DNA of 64,000 nucleotides from Dyella nitratireducens (GCF_014642835.1 NZ_BMJA01000002.1:992867-1056866), one strand, 5' to 3'; positions 42,497 through 52,646 are shown, counted from the first letter of the stretch. Numbers and translations are program-made. The notes: generated from the letters alone by a model not told the origin.

Positions 42497-44944
42497 ATGA
42501 GTTTCGATACGAGAAGTGCGGCAAAGGCACGGGCAACTACATGGGCGACTAATGGTTACGCGCTGAAAATACTGGCCTCAAGCGTGCTGGCCGTGCTCAG
42601 TTCCATGGCTTATGCCGATACCAATGGTGTGCCATCTGCATCGGGTTCTGCGGTCGCAGCCGCCAACGGAACGCAAGACGGTTCCGCCAACAACGACCCC
42701 AAGCAATTGGATGTGGTGAGCGTCTCCGCCAAAAACAGCGCGCGCTCGGCGGTATCGCTGAGTGATTCGGAGATCCAGAAGATTCTCCCAGGCACCAGCC
42801 CGCTGCAAGCGATCCAGACTTTGCCGGGCGTGCTGTATCGCACGGCTGATCCTTGGGGCAACAACGAGCAGAACACGTCGCTGTTCGTGCATGGCTTCAA
42901 CGGGCAGCAGCTCGGCTACACGATGGATGGCGTGCCATTGGGTGACCAGCAGTACGGCAACTACAACGGCCTGACGCCGCAACGCGCCATCATCAGCGAG
43001 GATGTCGGCAACGTCACGCTGTTCTCCGGTGCCGGCGATCTGGCCACAGCATCCACGTCCAACCTGGGCGGAAGCATCGTTACTTTTTCGAGCGATCCGG
43101 CGGCAACGATGGGTGGCCGTTTTGCCCAGACCGTCGGCAGCTATGCGACGACGCGCACCTATGCGCGTTTCGATACCGGCCATTTCGACGGTGACAATGC
43201 GGCGTACGTGTCGATCATGCATCAAGACCAGCGCGCGTGGGATTTCGATGGCCATCAGGGTGGCACCCAGCTTGACGGCAAATTCGTGCACCACGACAAG
43301 CATGGCACCTTCACGTTCTTCGCCGATTATTCGGACAAGACGGAGCCGAATGAAGATGCCAACTATCACGGCACGGCTGCGGGGGAGGGGCGCATGCCTT
43401 ACACGCGCGCCTTCATGTATCCCAATTTCCAGCAGGCCTTGAGTTATCTCGGCGCCAACGGCGCACCGCCGGCAGCTGACGGCAATAACTACCGCAACTA
43501 CTACAGCGACGCGCAGCGCACCGATTACCTGACTTACGCGAAGTACGAGTGGTACATCACCGACTCAATAACCTGGTCCAACCAGGTGTATTACCACCGC
43601 GACGAGGGTGCCGGCGTCGTGGCCGGACCGATCCAGGTGGCAGGCCTGCCGGCTTTGTTTGCCGTGTATTTCCCCAACCAGAACCTCAAGCAAGTGTTCG
43701 GTGGCTCCGGCTATGCGATACGCACCACCGAATACGACATCAACCGCCGCGGTTGGCTTTCGTCATTGAATTGGGACACCGACACCAACGAGTTGAGCGC
43801 GGGCGTGTGGTGGGAGCATAACCGGCTGTCGCAGGATCGCCGTTGGTATCCGCTCGATGTGAATGATCCCGGCGCCGCGACGCCGTATGCGCGCCCGACT
43901 GACCCGCTGATCACCCAGTATGAAGACGACGCACGCAGCGATGTGATCCAGCCTTACGTCTCCGATTTGTGGCACGTCACACCCAACATCACGCTGCAGG
44001 CAGGCTTCAAATCCAGTTTCCAGTATGCGGACGGCTGGTATCCGGTGCAGCCCTTGCCGAAATCGACCGTGGGCGTCGTTCAATATCCCGACGGCACCAT
44101 CAACAGCCACAAGGACTTCCTGCCGCAGCTCGGTGCGACGTGGGACATCACGCAGCACGACGAATTGTTCTTCAACGCGCAGCAGAACATGCGCCAGTTC
44201 GCCACCGCCAATAACCTGTCGCCGTGGAGCTTGGGCAGCCAGCAGGCGTTCGATATCTTCAAGCAGACGGTGAAGCCGGAAACGGCCTGGGTGTACGAGC
44301 TGGGCCTTCGTTCGCAGCACGATTTTGATGCAGGTCCGTTCACTGGCCTGGATAGCCAGGTCAGCGCCTACCACGTGAACTTCTCCAACCGGTTGCTGCA
44401 GATCAGCCCGACGCCGGTCATTTCGTCGATCGTCGGCGGCGCTTCGATCATCGAGAACGTCGGCAGTGTCACCACCAACGGCGCCGATTTGGCGGCGACG
44501 CTGCATATGGGCGAGCATTTCAGCATCTACAACGCCGTGTCGTACAACGACTCGAAATACAACGACAATTACTTCAGCGGCGCCGTGCTGGTGCCCACGG
44601 CGGGCAAGAAGGTTCCGGGCAGCCCCGAGTGGATGGACAAATTCATCATCAGCGCAAGCTATGGTCGATTCAGCGGCCAATTGATCGGTGATGCGGTGGG
44701 CAAGGTCTACGCCACCTATACCAATGATCTGTCGATGCCCGGCTATTTCCTGATGAGCGGACAGCTCAGCTATGCGTTGCCGCTCGACGATGTTTTCCAC
44801 GACGCCAAGCTGAGCTTGAATGTCACCAACCTGGCGAATCGCAAAGGCGACTACCAGGTATCGGTGGGCGCCGCCTCGGGCACGTACAACACTTATCCGA
44901 TGGCGCCGCGGCAATACTTCTTCACGTTCTCGACCAAGTTCTGA
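42497..44944 (+). CDS. TonB-dependent outer-membrane receptor
   Basis: This is 815 residues with a signal sequence (YALKILASSVLAVLSSMAYA). A TonB box-like stretch (QLDVVSVSAK), a plug domain with LPGVLYRTADPWGNNEQNTS and DGVPLGDQQYGNYNGL, and a long beta-barrel follow, ending in aromatic YFFTFSTKF, the outer-membrane insertion signal. It imports a ligand that the TonB system must energise; GDPD follows directly, suggesting a phosphodiester. The ATG at 42497 is preferred over 42416, because the latter lies in the leader hairpin. Confidence 0.93.
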   Translation: MSFDTRSAAKARATTWATNGYALKILASSVLAVLSSMAYADTNGVPSASGSAVAAANGTQDGSANNDPKQLDVVSVSAKNSARSAVSLSDSEIQKILPGTSPLQAIQTLPGVLYRTADPWGNNEQNTSLFVHGFNGQQLGYTMDGVPLGDQQYGNYNGLTPQRAIISEDVGNVTLFSGAGDLATASTSNLGGSIVTFSSDPAATMGGRFAQTVGSYATTRTYARFDTGHFDGDNAAYVSIMHQDQRAWDFDGHQGGTQLDGKFVHHDKHGTFTFFADYSDKTEPNEDANYHGTAAGEGRMPYTRAFMYPNFQQALSYLGANGAPPAADGNNYRNYYSDAQRTDYLTYAKYEWYITDSITWSNQVYYHRDEGAGVVAGPIQVAGLPALFAVYFPNQNLKQVFGGSGYAIRTTEYDINRRGWLSSLNWDTDTNELSAGVWWEHNRLSQDRRWYPLDVNDPGAATPYARPTDPLITQYEDDARSDVIQPYVSDLWHVTPNITLQAGFKSSFQYADGWYPVQPLPKSTVGVVQYPDGTINSHKDFLPQLGATWDITQHDELFFNAQQNMRQFATANNLSPWSLGSQQAFDIFKQTVKPETAWVYELGLRSQHDFDAGPFTGLDSQVSAYHVNFSNRLLQISPTPVISSIVGGASIIENVGSVTTNGADLAATLHMGEHFSIYNAVSYNDSKYNDNYFSGAVLVPTAGKKVPGSPEWMDKFIISASYGRFSGQLIGDAVGKVYATYTNDLSMPGYFLMSGQLSYALPLDDVFHDAKLSLNVTNLANRKGDYQVSVGAASGTYNTYPMAPRQYFFTFSTKF

Positions 44945-44979
44945 CGCTGCTTTTGCACTATCGATGGCAAGGCGTGCAG

Positions 44980-45005
44980 GGTCGCCGGCATGAGTGCCGG
45001 CGACC
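44980..45005 (+). terminator. Intergenic hairpin between receptor and GDPD
   Basis: GGTCGCCGGCA (44980-44990) pairs perfectly with TGCCGGCGACC (44995-45005) around TGAG. There is no T-run, so reading through into the GDPD gene is likely; the hairpin may stabilise the receptor message. Confidence 0.5.
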
Positions 45006-45042
45006 GGTTGCCGCGCTATGCTTTCTGCTATGGAGTTATGAC

Positions 45043-46149
45043 ATGCGATATGTTCCCCTGATGGTTGCAGTGGTGTTGGCGCTAGGAACCATGACGACAC
45101 AAGCGACGGAAAAGCCCTTGGCGTCCAAGGTGCTGGTCATCGGCCATCGCGGTGCCTGCGCGCTGCGTCCGGAACACACCTTGGCGTCATACGGCAAGGC
45201 GATTGCCGATGGCGCCGACTACGTTGAACCGGACCTGGTCATGACCAAGGATGGCGTCATGGTGGCGCGCCACGAGAACGAGATCGGCGGCACCACCGAC
45301 GTGGCCAGCCATCCGGAGTTTGCCGATCGAAAAACAACCAAGACCATCGACGGCAAAGCCGTCACCGGCTGGTTTACCGAAGACTTCACCCTCGCCGAGC
45401 TGAAAACCTTGCGTGCACGCGAACGCTTGCCGCAGCTACGCAGCACCAAGTACGACGGTGAATTCCAGATCCCCACGCTGGACGAAATCATCGACTTCGT
45501 CGCTGCCGAATCTGCGGTGGTCGGCCGTCCGATCGGCATCATTCCGGAGATCAAGCACGGCACCTACTACCAGAAGCTCGGCCTGCCGATGGAGGACAAG
45601 CTGCTCGCTACATTGGCCGCGCATAGCTACACGCGCAGCGCGCCAGTCGAGATCCAGTCGTTCGAGATCGCCAATCTCAAGTATTTGCACGCCAAGCTTG
45701 GCGGCGCGCAGTCTCGTCGCGAGCATCCGAATATTCGCTTGTTGCAATTGATCGGAGAATCAAGGGAACAGCCCTATGACGTGGAGGCTTCCGGCGCCAC
45801 GCTGACCTATGGCGAGATGATGAAACCCGCTGGATTGCACGAGATCGCCAGTTATGCCGATGCGATCGGCCCGGCGACGCGTTCGATCATTCCGCTACTC
45901 GCCGACGGAAAGCTGGGAGAGCCTACGGCACTCGTGCACGATGCGCATGCGGTTGGGTTGGAACTGCACCCCTACACGTTCCGTCCGGAGAATCAGTTCC
46001 TCGCGAAGAATTTTTGGCAGGGAAGTGATCCGAAAACCTTCAACGAGGCCGGTTCAATCGCCGAGATTCGTGCTTATCTCAACGCTGGCATCGATGCCTT
46101 TTTTACCGACGATCCGGCGATCGGTCGGGAGGCGCTGGATAAGCGTTGA
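45043..46149 (+). CDS. Secreted glycerophosphodiester phosphodiesterase, GlpQ-like
   Basis: This is 368 residues with a signal peptide (VPLMVAVVLALGTMTTQA). The catalytic set is HRG at 35-37, PEH at 43-45, VEPDLVMTKDG with E62 and D64, and RHEN with H77. FFTDDP at the C-terminus is the usual GlpQ end. It releases glycerol-3-phosphate from glycerophosphodiesters in the periplasm. GGAG precedes the ATG at 45043. It follows the TonB receptor gene on the same strand at about 100 bp and is presumably co-expressed with it. Confidence 0.92.
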   Translation: MRYVPLMVAVVLALGTMTTQATEKPLASKVLVIGHRGACALRPEHTLASYGKAIADGADYVEPDLVMTKDGVMVARHENEIGGTTDVASHPEFADRKTTKTIDGKAVTGWFTEDFTLAELKTLRARERLPQLRSTKYDGEFQIPTLDEIIDFVAAESAVVGRPIGIIPEIKHGTYYQKLGLPMEDKLLATLAAHSYTRSAPVEIQSFEIANLKYLHAKLGGAQSRREHPNIRLLQLIGESREQPYDVEASGATLTYGEMMKPAGLHEIASYADAIGPATRSIIPLLADGKLGEPTALVHDAHAVGLELHPYTFRPENQFLAKNFWQGSDPKTFNEAGSIAEIRAYLNAGIDAFFTDDPAIGREALDKR

Positions 46150-46248
46150 CGTGCGCGGATAACCTGGCCCGGCGTGCGCATTCCATTGCGCAAGGCATGT
46201 GTGCACTTCTATTGCCAATGATCGCAGTCACCGCATCGCGCATCGCAT

Positions 46249-47325
46249 TTACTTCAACGACACCGCGCTTTCCCAACGGTGATTTGAAGCGACTTTGGTT
46301 TCACGCCACCAACGCTCACCTACATGCGGTGACGTGAGGTCCATGCGCTCACCCATGCGCGGTGTAGCAAGAGAAATATTGTTTTCCAGGGCCAGCGTGA
46401 CAATGCGTTCGAAGGGTTCCTCCCAACGATGCATCGCCAGATCAAAAGTGCCGTTGTGCACCGGCATGAGCCAGCGGCCGCGTAGATCCTGGTGCGCCTG
46501 CAGGGTCTCTTCCGGCTGCATATGCACATACGGCCATTGCGCGTCGTAGGCACCGGTTTCGACCATCGTGACGTCGAAGGGGCCAAGCCGCTCGCCAATG
46601 GCTTTGAAGCCGTCGAAGTAGCCGGTGTCTCCGCTGAAGAACACGCGCAAGTCGTCGTCAAAGATCGCCCACGATGCACACAGCGTGCTGTTGCCGTCGA
46701 AGGGCGTGCGACCTGAGAAATGCTGCGCCGGTGTGGCGGTCATCTGCAGGCCATCGATCTCGATGCTTTCCCACCAGTCGAGCTGATGCACTTTGGCTGC
46801 ATCGACGCCCCATTCGATCAGCCGGTCGCCGACGCCAAGCGGCGTTAGAAAGACATCGGTGGTGGCAGCCAGCTGTTCGATGGTCTGGCGGTCCAGATGG
46901 TCGTAGTGATCATGCGACAGGATGACGCCACGAAGCGGCGGCAAGTCCTTCAAGGCGATTGGTGGCTGATGAAAGCGCTTGGGACCCATCCATGTGAAGG
47001 GTGAAGCGCGCTCGGAAAAAACCGGATCGGTCAACCAAAAAGCACCGCGCAGTTTGATCAGCATGGTGGAGTGGCCGAGCCGGTAGAGACTGCGATCAGG
47101 AGCCGCCTCAAGCTGCGCGCGTGTAACGGGGCGCACCGGAATCGAACCGCGCGGAGACGTGCCGGCCGGTTTCTTGAAAAGCACGTTCCAGGTAATACGC
47201 AGCATTTTGCCGAGCCCTTCAGATGGCTGCGGCACCGGATTGCGGAAGCGCTGCGCCTGACGCTGGGGTGAGGATTGATACCTGTCCGTCTTGGGGCGAA
47301 ACAGTGCGGTGAGGCGCGAAGACAT
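46249..47325 (-). CDS. MBL-fold metallohydrolase (NAPE-PLD/UlaG-like)
   Basis: This 358-residue protein carries LGHSTMLIKLRGAFWLTDPV, the metal site SHDHYDHLD, TPAQHFSGRTPFD, FFSGDTGYFDGF and MPVHNGTFDLAMHRW, the set of the NAPE-phospholipase D-like branch of beta-lactamase-fold enzymes. Members cleave phosphodiester or lactone bonds. It lacks a signal peptide. It is divergent from a TetR gene across two matching operator palindromes, so it is the likely repressed target. Its stop lies 100 bp from that of the GDPD gene, which is convergent. Confidence 0.88.
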   Translation of the reverse strand: MSSRLTALFRPKTDRYQSSPQRQAQRFRNPVPQPSEGLGKMLRITWNVLFKKPAGTSPRGSIPVRPVTRAQLEAAPDRSLYRLGHSTMLIKLRGAFWLTDPVFSERASPFTWMGPKRFHQPPIALKDLPPLRGVILSHDHYDHLDRQTIEQLAATTDVFLTPLGVGDRLIEWGVDAAKVHQLDWWESIEIDGLQMTATPAQHFSGRTPFDGNSTLCASWAIFDDDLRVFFSGDTGYFDGFKAIGERLGPFDVTMVETGAYDAQWPYVHMQPEETLQAHQDLRGRWLMPVHNGTFDLAMHRWEEPFERIVTLALENNISLATPRMGERMDLTSPHVGERWWRETKVASNHRWESAVSLK

Positions 47326-47360
47326 GGCGAAATCCTCGGGATGGGTAGCTGGAGAGTGAT

Positions 47361-47411
47361 TACACTGCACAGTGTAGTTTACATTCTAGGAAAAGTAAAC
47401 TGGTCAGTGTA
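47361..47411. promoter_or_regulatory. Double TetR operator
   Basis: TACACTG-CA-CAGTGTA (47361-47376) is a perfect 16-bp palindrome. A second copy, TAAACTG-GT-CAGTGTA (47396-47411), differs by one arm base and the centre. Between them GTTTAC (47377) and GTAAAC (47395) form another dyad. The sites lie between the divergent MBL and TetR genes and end 11 bp before the TetR start. Confidence 0.75.
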
Positions 47412-47421
47412 AAGTGCGCAC

Positions 47422-48042
47422 ATGCCCAGGCTTCCCACCTCATCTCCACGCCTTACCGAGCGCAAGCGCAGTGCGATCATCGACGCTGCCATCGACGAAT
47501 TTCGCGTTTCCGGTTACGAAACCACCAGCATGGACCGCATTGCCGCCCGTGCCGAGGTATCCAAGCGCACCGTCTATAACCATTTTCCCAGCAAGGAAGT
47601 TTTGTTCGCGGAGATCCTGCGTCATTTGTGGGACGCGATCGCAGGCGGTGAAGCCTTCGCTCATCACGCCGATCGCCCGTTGCGCGATCAATTGCTGGAG
47701 TTGGTAGCGCAGAAATTTCGTCTGCTCAATGACGAGGCGTTCGTATCGCTGGCCCGCGTCGCGATCGCCGCCGGCATCCATTCGTCCGAACTCGCGCTCG
47801 ACATGGTTGCGCGCATGAACGAGAAGGAAGAAGGGCTGACCGTCTGGATACGCGCAGCTGCCAAGGCCGGCCGGTTGAAGATCAAAGACCCTGTCTTTGC
47901 GTCCCATCAATTGGAATCGCTGATCAAGGGCTTTGCGTTCTGGCCGCAGATCACGCTGGCCCAACCACCGTTGGACGCCGCTACGCAAAAGAAGGTGGCG
48001 GAGTCGGCCGTGGATATGTTTTTGGGTTATTACGCTTTGTAG
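47422..48042 (+). CDS. TetR family transcriptional regulator
   Basis: This is 206 residues. The helix-turn-helix is at about 15-60 (RSAIIDAAIDEFRVSGYETT, MDRIAARAEVSKRTVYNHFP) and is followed by an all-helical ligand domain ending in a TetR_C-like segment (LESLIKGFAFWPQ). It is convergent with no gene and divergent from the MBL-fold gene, which it probably represses together with itself through the two palindromes. The ligand may be lipophilic. Confidence 0.9.
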   Translation: MPRLPTSSPRLTERKRSAIIDAAIDEFRVSGYETTSMDRIAARAEVSKRTVYNHFPSKEVLFAEILRHLWDAIAGGEAFAHHADRPLRDQLLELVAQKFRLLNDEAFVSLARVAIAAGIHSSELALDMVARMNEKEEGLTVWIRAAAKAGRLKIKDPVFASHQLESLIKGFAFWPQITLAQPPLDAATQKKVAESAVDMFLGYYAL

Positions 48043-48140
48043 ACTACATCCGCTACGCCGTTCGAGTGCCGCAGAGGGAGCGGCGCCAGACAGCCGCAAA
48101 TCGTGAATGCGCATTCTTCGAGCACGGGGAAGGTCGAGTG

Positions 48141-49871
48141 ATGGCGGATGGTACGAAGCATGGCCACATCGCTCAGCGGCCGTCAGCCGTGCGAGCTTTT
48201 GCATGCATGGCATGGATGGTGTGGGTGGCGTGCGTATCCAGTTGTGCATCGACAGGCGGGGGACATGCTTCCCGCGTTTCTGCCGAGGCGCTGCTCGAGC
48301 AGGCGCAGGCGAGGGAAGTGGAAGCCATCCGCGCACAATCGTCACAAGCCCAGGCCTATGCGTGGCTGCATTGCGCAACGCTGGCGCACGATGCCATGGC
48401 CGCCGAAAAAGCGGCGACCGAGACAGCGGCAGGGTTGCTCGCCACGCAGTGCAGTCGCGCCTTCTTCGATCTCATGGCACAAGGTGCGCCTATCGAAGTC
48501 ATGGCAGGACGATTGTCTCTCGGCGGTGTCACCATCCGCGTCGAATTCCGCGGCATGCCCGATAGCCTTGCCAGGAGCGTCTATCTGGAACCGGCCGACC
48601 AGGTATCGATGGATCCTCTGGATGGCGCTCGCCATCATCATGCCGGCTTTGGCGTGCCGCTCGTGGCGTTTTCCCTGCCGTGTTCCGATCGGCCGATCTG
48701 CCGTCTTTATCCGCCGGAGGGTGTTTTTCGACCGGCGACCCTGTGGCTGGAAACGCCGCTCGCCGCCGTTGCTCATGACGACACACCCGTGCTGGTGGTG
48801 CAGAACCCCGTGACCCAACCGGAGCATGTGGCGGGTGCCAATCGCTATACCCTTGCCGAGGACATGTCCGCGCCCTTCGCCCAATTGCTGGAGCGAACGC
48901 GCCTGAAGCGGCTGGCTTGGTGGGGCATGATCGGTGGTGCAGAAATAGGAAAGCGATCGGGTTTGTTTCTGCTGGATGACTACGATCCGAACAAGACCCC
49001 CATCATCATGATCCACGGTCTGGCCGGGAGCCCGCTGATCTGGGCGCGATTGAGCAATGCCATCATGGGCGATCCCGAACTTCATCGGCGCTACCAGATC
49101 TGGCACATCGTCTATCAGAGCAATGCACCGTTATTGGTGGAACGCTATCGCGTGCAGCATTACATCGATGAAGCCTGGCACGTTCTCGATCCGGGCAGTC
49201 ACGCACCGGCACGGCAGGGTGTTGTGCTGATCGGACACAGCATGGGGGGTGTGATTGCGCGACTGCTGTGCGCACAAAGTACGCCAGACGTATGGAACGC
49301 AGCGTTTACCGCGCCCATGGAGAGTCTGCACGCCGATGCGAACGATCTGGCCACGCTCAAGGACGTTTTCCAGTTCAAGCCGTACCCGGGTGTCGACGAG
49401 ATCATCTTCATGGCAGCGCCACAGCGCGGAAGCCCTTCAGCAGATGGATTGCTGGGGCGCCTGGTGGGACTGTTGGCATGGCGGCATATCGAAGAGATGG
49501 CTGGACTCGTGCGCATCGTGACCGAAAATCCGAAAGCCATCCAACCAGCGGTCGAGTCGATTTTTCAAACAGGCCACCTCACTAGCTTAACGAGCTTGCG
49601 ACCCGATGAGCCCGTGTCGCTCGCGGATGAGAAATTGATGCCTGCAGCCGGTGTGCGCTACGACACGATCGCCGGTGTTCTCCCGGGCGTCAAACCACCC
49701 GGAGATGGCTACGTGCCCTTGAGCAGCGCACTGTTTCCAGGTTCCGCGACAACGTTGATCGTTCACTCCGATCACAAGGTGCCAAATAATCCGGAGGCGA
49801 TTGCGGGCGTGCTGAAGATTCTGCGCGAGCACGGCAATTCGCATGATGTCGTGAGTAGTGAGACGCCTTAG
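48141..49871 (+). CDS. Lipoprotein with alpha/beta hydrolase domain
   Basis: This is 576 residues. The signal ends in a lipobox, VSSC with C35, so it is probably membrane-lipidated. The N-terminal third is a helical region without known motif. The hydrolase core has PIIMIHGLAGSPLIWA, the nucleophile GHSMGG, and SDHKVPNN for the histidine, like PGAP1/lipase-type enzymes. It is likely to act on esters in the envelope. The ATG at 48141 follows GGAAGG. It lies alone between a TetR gene and the next receptor gene. Confidence 0.85.
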   Translation: MADGTKHGHIAQRPSAVRAFACMAWMVWVACVSSCASTGGGHASRVSAEALLEQAQAREVEAIRAQSSQAQAYAWLHCATLAHDAMAAEKAATETAAGLLATQCSRAFFDLMAQGAPIEVMAGRLSLGGVTIRVEFRGMPDSLARSVYLEPADQVSMDPLDGARHHHAGFGVPLVAFSLPCSDRPICRLYPPEGVFRPATLWLETPLAAVAHDDTPVLVVQNPVTQPEHVAGANRYTLAEDMSAPFAQLLERTRLKRLAWWGMIGGAEIGKRSGLFLLDDYDPNKTPIIMIHGLAGSPLIWARLSNAIMGDPELHRRYQIWHIVYQSNAPLLVERYRVQHYIDEAWHVLDPGSHAPARQGVVLIGHSMGGVIARLLCAQSTPDVWNAAFTAPMESLHADANDLATLKDVFQFKPYPGVDEIIFMAAPQRGSPSADGLLGRLVGLLAWRHIEEMAGLVRIVTENPKAIQPAVESIFQTGHLTSLTSLRPDEPVSLADEKLMPAAGVRYDTIAGVLPGVKPPGDGYVPLSSALFPGSATTLIVHSDHKVPNNPEAIAGVLKILREHGNSHDVVSSETP

Positions 49872-50005
49872 CGTCGATGCTGTTTCAATGCGGACTGTCA
49901 TTCCGCTTTGATATGGAATCGATGTGATCCTGGGTGTTGCGGCAACGGCGCACAGATTGGGGTTCGGCCAAGCCTCCCCCCAACCTGCATCTTCGGGCTT
50001 ACGTA

Positions 50006-52576
50006 TCAGAATTTGTACTTTGCCTGGAAATTAACTTCACGCCCTTCAATGGAACGCGCAAGGATCACACCACCCGTATTGGCAGCGCCAAGAATGCGGG
50101 CATTGCCTTCGGTCAAACCGATCTGGTTGGTGACATTCGTGCCTTGCAACGTGAACGCCCACTCCTTGCCAACGTTGGCGACAACGCCAAAGGCCAGATC
50201 GTAGTAATGCCCGAGCGGCTGGAGTTCCTGCTGGTCGCTGTAATGGCTGCCGATGTATTCGTAGGTCACCCACGCGGTCAACGAGCCCCAGCTGGTCGGG
50301 ATTTCATAAGATGGCGTCAGGCGCGCTTGGAAGGTTGGCTGGCGGGCCAGCTGGTAACCATTGAATTGGTTCGACTTGCTGCATACCACCTGGGTCGTTT
50401 CGCCTTGATAGGTGTAGCAACCGTTGCTGTGGGTGTATTGCGAATCCTGGTAGTTGCCGGACAGATTGATCGACAGGTGGTCGATCGGCTTGGCCGTGAC
50501 GTTGAAGTTCACGCCCTTGGATTGAGAACCATACACATAGGAAACCGTCTCCGTGGTATTGCCGACTGCCACGAGCAGGCTGGACGGAACGCCGCTGAAG
50601 AGCCGCCGAAAGGCCGAGATGTCGGCGTAGATCCAGTTCGCTTCATATTTGAAGCCGATCTCCATGTTGTGCATCTTTTCGACCGGCGTGTTCGGCAGCG
50701 TGGCCAGGTCGGTGAACGAGGGGAAGTGCACGCCATCGCTCAAGCGGGCGTAAGCGCTCATGTGTTCATCGAATGCGTAGTTGGCGCCGATCGTCCATGA
50801 TGGTGCGGTTTTTCCGTAGCGGATGGCCGTGCTGCCGGGAACCAGGTAGCGGGATTTGTTGTTGTACAGCGTATAAGGGTTGTCATCCAGATCACCCGTC
50901 GCGACATTGCCGAGCGATGCGCGCAGATGCTGATATTCATCACGAATGCCTGCATCGAAAAGCCAGTTGTCGAGTTTCCAGGTGTCGCTCAAGAAGAACG
51001 CGGTGTTGAAACCCGTCCCCGGGATACGCTGGGCGGTCGTCGGACCGGTGGTGAAACCCTGCGGGCTGGCCACTTGCCACGTCTGCGTGCCGTTGGTCAA
51101 CGAGACAGCGATGGGCGTTGGATTGTTCTTGGCTTGCAGAAGTATGTCGCTACCTTGGATGGCCAATTCATTCGAGTTGTAACCCACGGTGTAATTGCCA
51201 AGCGTCAGAGTGTTGCCTTCGAACAGCTCCTTGTTGACGTGAAACTCGTTGCTGACGGCATGGAATTTCTGCTGGACGTAACGCAGTTCCTGCGTGACGA
51301 CGTTCTGGCTCATCGACGCCTGGCCACCCGTGGTATAGGTCGCGTTGGCCGTCAAACCTGCGGGCAGATGGTTGGCGGATTCCGCGTTGGCGATAAACGT
51401 GGAAAGCGGCAGCGGGTTGGTACCGGTGCTGTAGAACGCAACCATGTTCTCGGTGCCGCCGTTGACGCCCAGCTTGTCCGAGATCGTCCAGCCGTTGCCG
51501 AAATCCCAATCGAAATTGGCGCCTGTCAGATAGGCATCCGGTCCACGACCATTGGCCATGTTCACGGCGATGCCACCCGGAGTGCAGCCTTTCGTAAAAC
51601 AGGGTGTCGTCTGCAAGAACTCGTATTGATCGGCTTTACTTCCCATGGTGCCGGTCAGCGGGCTGAAACCGGGATAGTTGGAGAACTGGCCGCGGCTGGG
51701 ATTGAGAATGGGCGTATCCGTTACGAACTGGTTCTTGTCGTTGATGTAGCGGGCAAAGAACATCAGTGAGCCGCTATCCCAGTCGCGCGTGAGCGTTGCC
51801 GTGATCTGGCCGCCGTCATCGGCGAGATATTCCGGATTGCGCACGCCCGAAGACTGCCGATAGAAACCGCCGACGCTTCCATACCAGTTGCTGTTCTTGC
51901 TGAGCGGAAAACCGACAAAGCCATCCAGCCGGACAAGGTCTTCCGAACCGATCGTCATCCCGACGTCGCCGGAGGTGACATCGGTACCTTGTTTGAGAAT
52001 GAAGTTGCCGAACAAGCCGGGCTGCGCCGAGCCATACAGCACGGCCGGGCCGCCTTGCACCAGCTCCGCGCGCTCGATCGTGTCATCCAGGCGCAGCAGC
52101 GAAGCCTGCTCCAGATACGCCAATCCCGACATCGGATAGAAAGGCACGCCTTGCAGGCCGAGGGTGACATAGGGCGACTGACCGCTGCCCGGAAAGCCTG
52201 CCACTTCGATATTTGCACCCGTTTGACCACCGGATGATTCGACGTGCACACCGGGCGACGCCTTGAGCAAGTCATTCGCGCTGGTGGTGTTGGCCTGGCT
52301 GATTTGATCCGCCGTCAACGTGGTGATCGAGTAGCTGGCATCAAGCTTCTTGACGCCCGTGATGGACGCATTGCCTGTGACCACAACCTGGTCGAGGCTC
52401 TTTGTGTTGGCGTCAGCGTTCGACGGGGCGCGTGATTTTGCTTTGACGTTGTCTGTCGTGGGCGATATGGTGGATGTCGAGATGTTGTCCTGGGCGAAAG
52501 CCGGGCCAACGGTGGCAAGAATCGACGCAGCTAGCAAAGTGCGTGGAAGCAGTGACGGGGCAGTACGCCGTGTCAT
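50006..52576 (-). CDS. TonB-dependent outer-membrane receptor
   Basis: This is 856 residues with a signal peptide (LLPRTLLAASILATVGPAFA). The plug has LDQVVVTGNASITGVKKLDA, TTSANDLLKASPGVHVESSG and ERAELVQGGPAVLYGSAQPG; a large barrel follows and ends EVNFQAKYKF. The receptor lies behind the GDPD-pectinesterase gene on the same strand, with a hairpin in the 70-bp gap. The neighbour's activity suggests it takes up a pectin- or phosphodiester-derived ligand. Confidence 0.93.
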   Translation of the reverse strand: MTRRTAPSLLPRTLLAASILATVGPAFAQDNISTSTISPTTDNVKAKSRAPSNADANTKSLDQVVVTGNASITGVKKLDASYSITTLTADQISQANTTSANDLLKASPGVHVESSGGQTGANIEVAGFPGSGQSPYVTLGLQGVPFYPMSGLAYLEQASLLRLDDTIERAELVQGGPAVLYGSAQPGLFGNFILKQGTDVTSGDVGMTIGSEDLVRLDGFVGFPLSKNSNWYGSVGGFYRQSSGVRNPEYLADDGGQITATLTRDWDSGSLMFFARYINDKNQFVTDTPILNPSRGQFSNYPGFSPLTGTMGSKADQYEFLQTTPCFTKGCTPGGIAVNMANGRGPDAYLTGANFDWDFGNGWTISDKLGVNGGTENMVAFYSTGTNPLPLSTFIANAESANHLPAGLTANATYTTGGQASMSQNVVTQELRYVQQKFHAVSNEFHVNKELFEGNTLTLGNYTVGYNSNELAIQGSDILLQAKNNPTPIAVSLTNGTQTWQVASPQGFTTGPTTAQRIPGTGFNTAFFLSDTWKLDNWLFDAGIRDEYQHLRASLGNVATGDLDDNPYTLYNNKSRYLVPGSTAIRYGKTAPSWTIGANYAFDEHMSAYARLSDGVHFPSFTDLATLPNTPVEKMHNMEIGFKYEANWIYADISAFRRLFSGVPSSLLVAVGNTTETVSYVYGSQSKGVNFNVTAKPIDHLSINLSGNYQDSQYTHSNGCYTYQGETTQVVCSKSNQFNGYQLARQPTFQARLTPSYEIPTSWGSLTAWVTYEYIGSHYSDQQELQPLGHYYDLAFGVVANVGKEWAFTLQGTNVTNQIGLTEGNARILGAANTGGVILARSIEGREVNFQAKYKF

Positions 52577-52610
52577 GGAAATTTCCCCAGAGTGAGTGTT
52601 TGGTGCGAAT

Positions 52611-52640
52611 AAGGCCCCTCCCCATGAGAGGAGGGGCCTT
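52611..52640. terminator. Intergenic hairpin before the TonB receptor
   Basis: AAGGCCCCTC (52611-52620) pairs perfectly with GAGGGGCCTT (52631-52640) around a 10-nt loop. It lies 7 bp after the fusion gene's stop (minus strand) and 35 bp before the receptor gene. The minus-strand side has few Ts, so partial read-through is plausible. Confidence 0.55.
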
Positions 52641-52646
52641 CTTTCA

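Noticed and set aside
43763-45100. 445-residue minus-strand frame opposite the first TonB receptor
   Set aside because: It is explained by the receptor barrel coding on the plus strand and runs across the receptor/GDPD hairpin.
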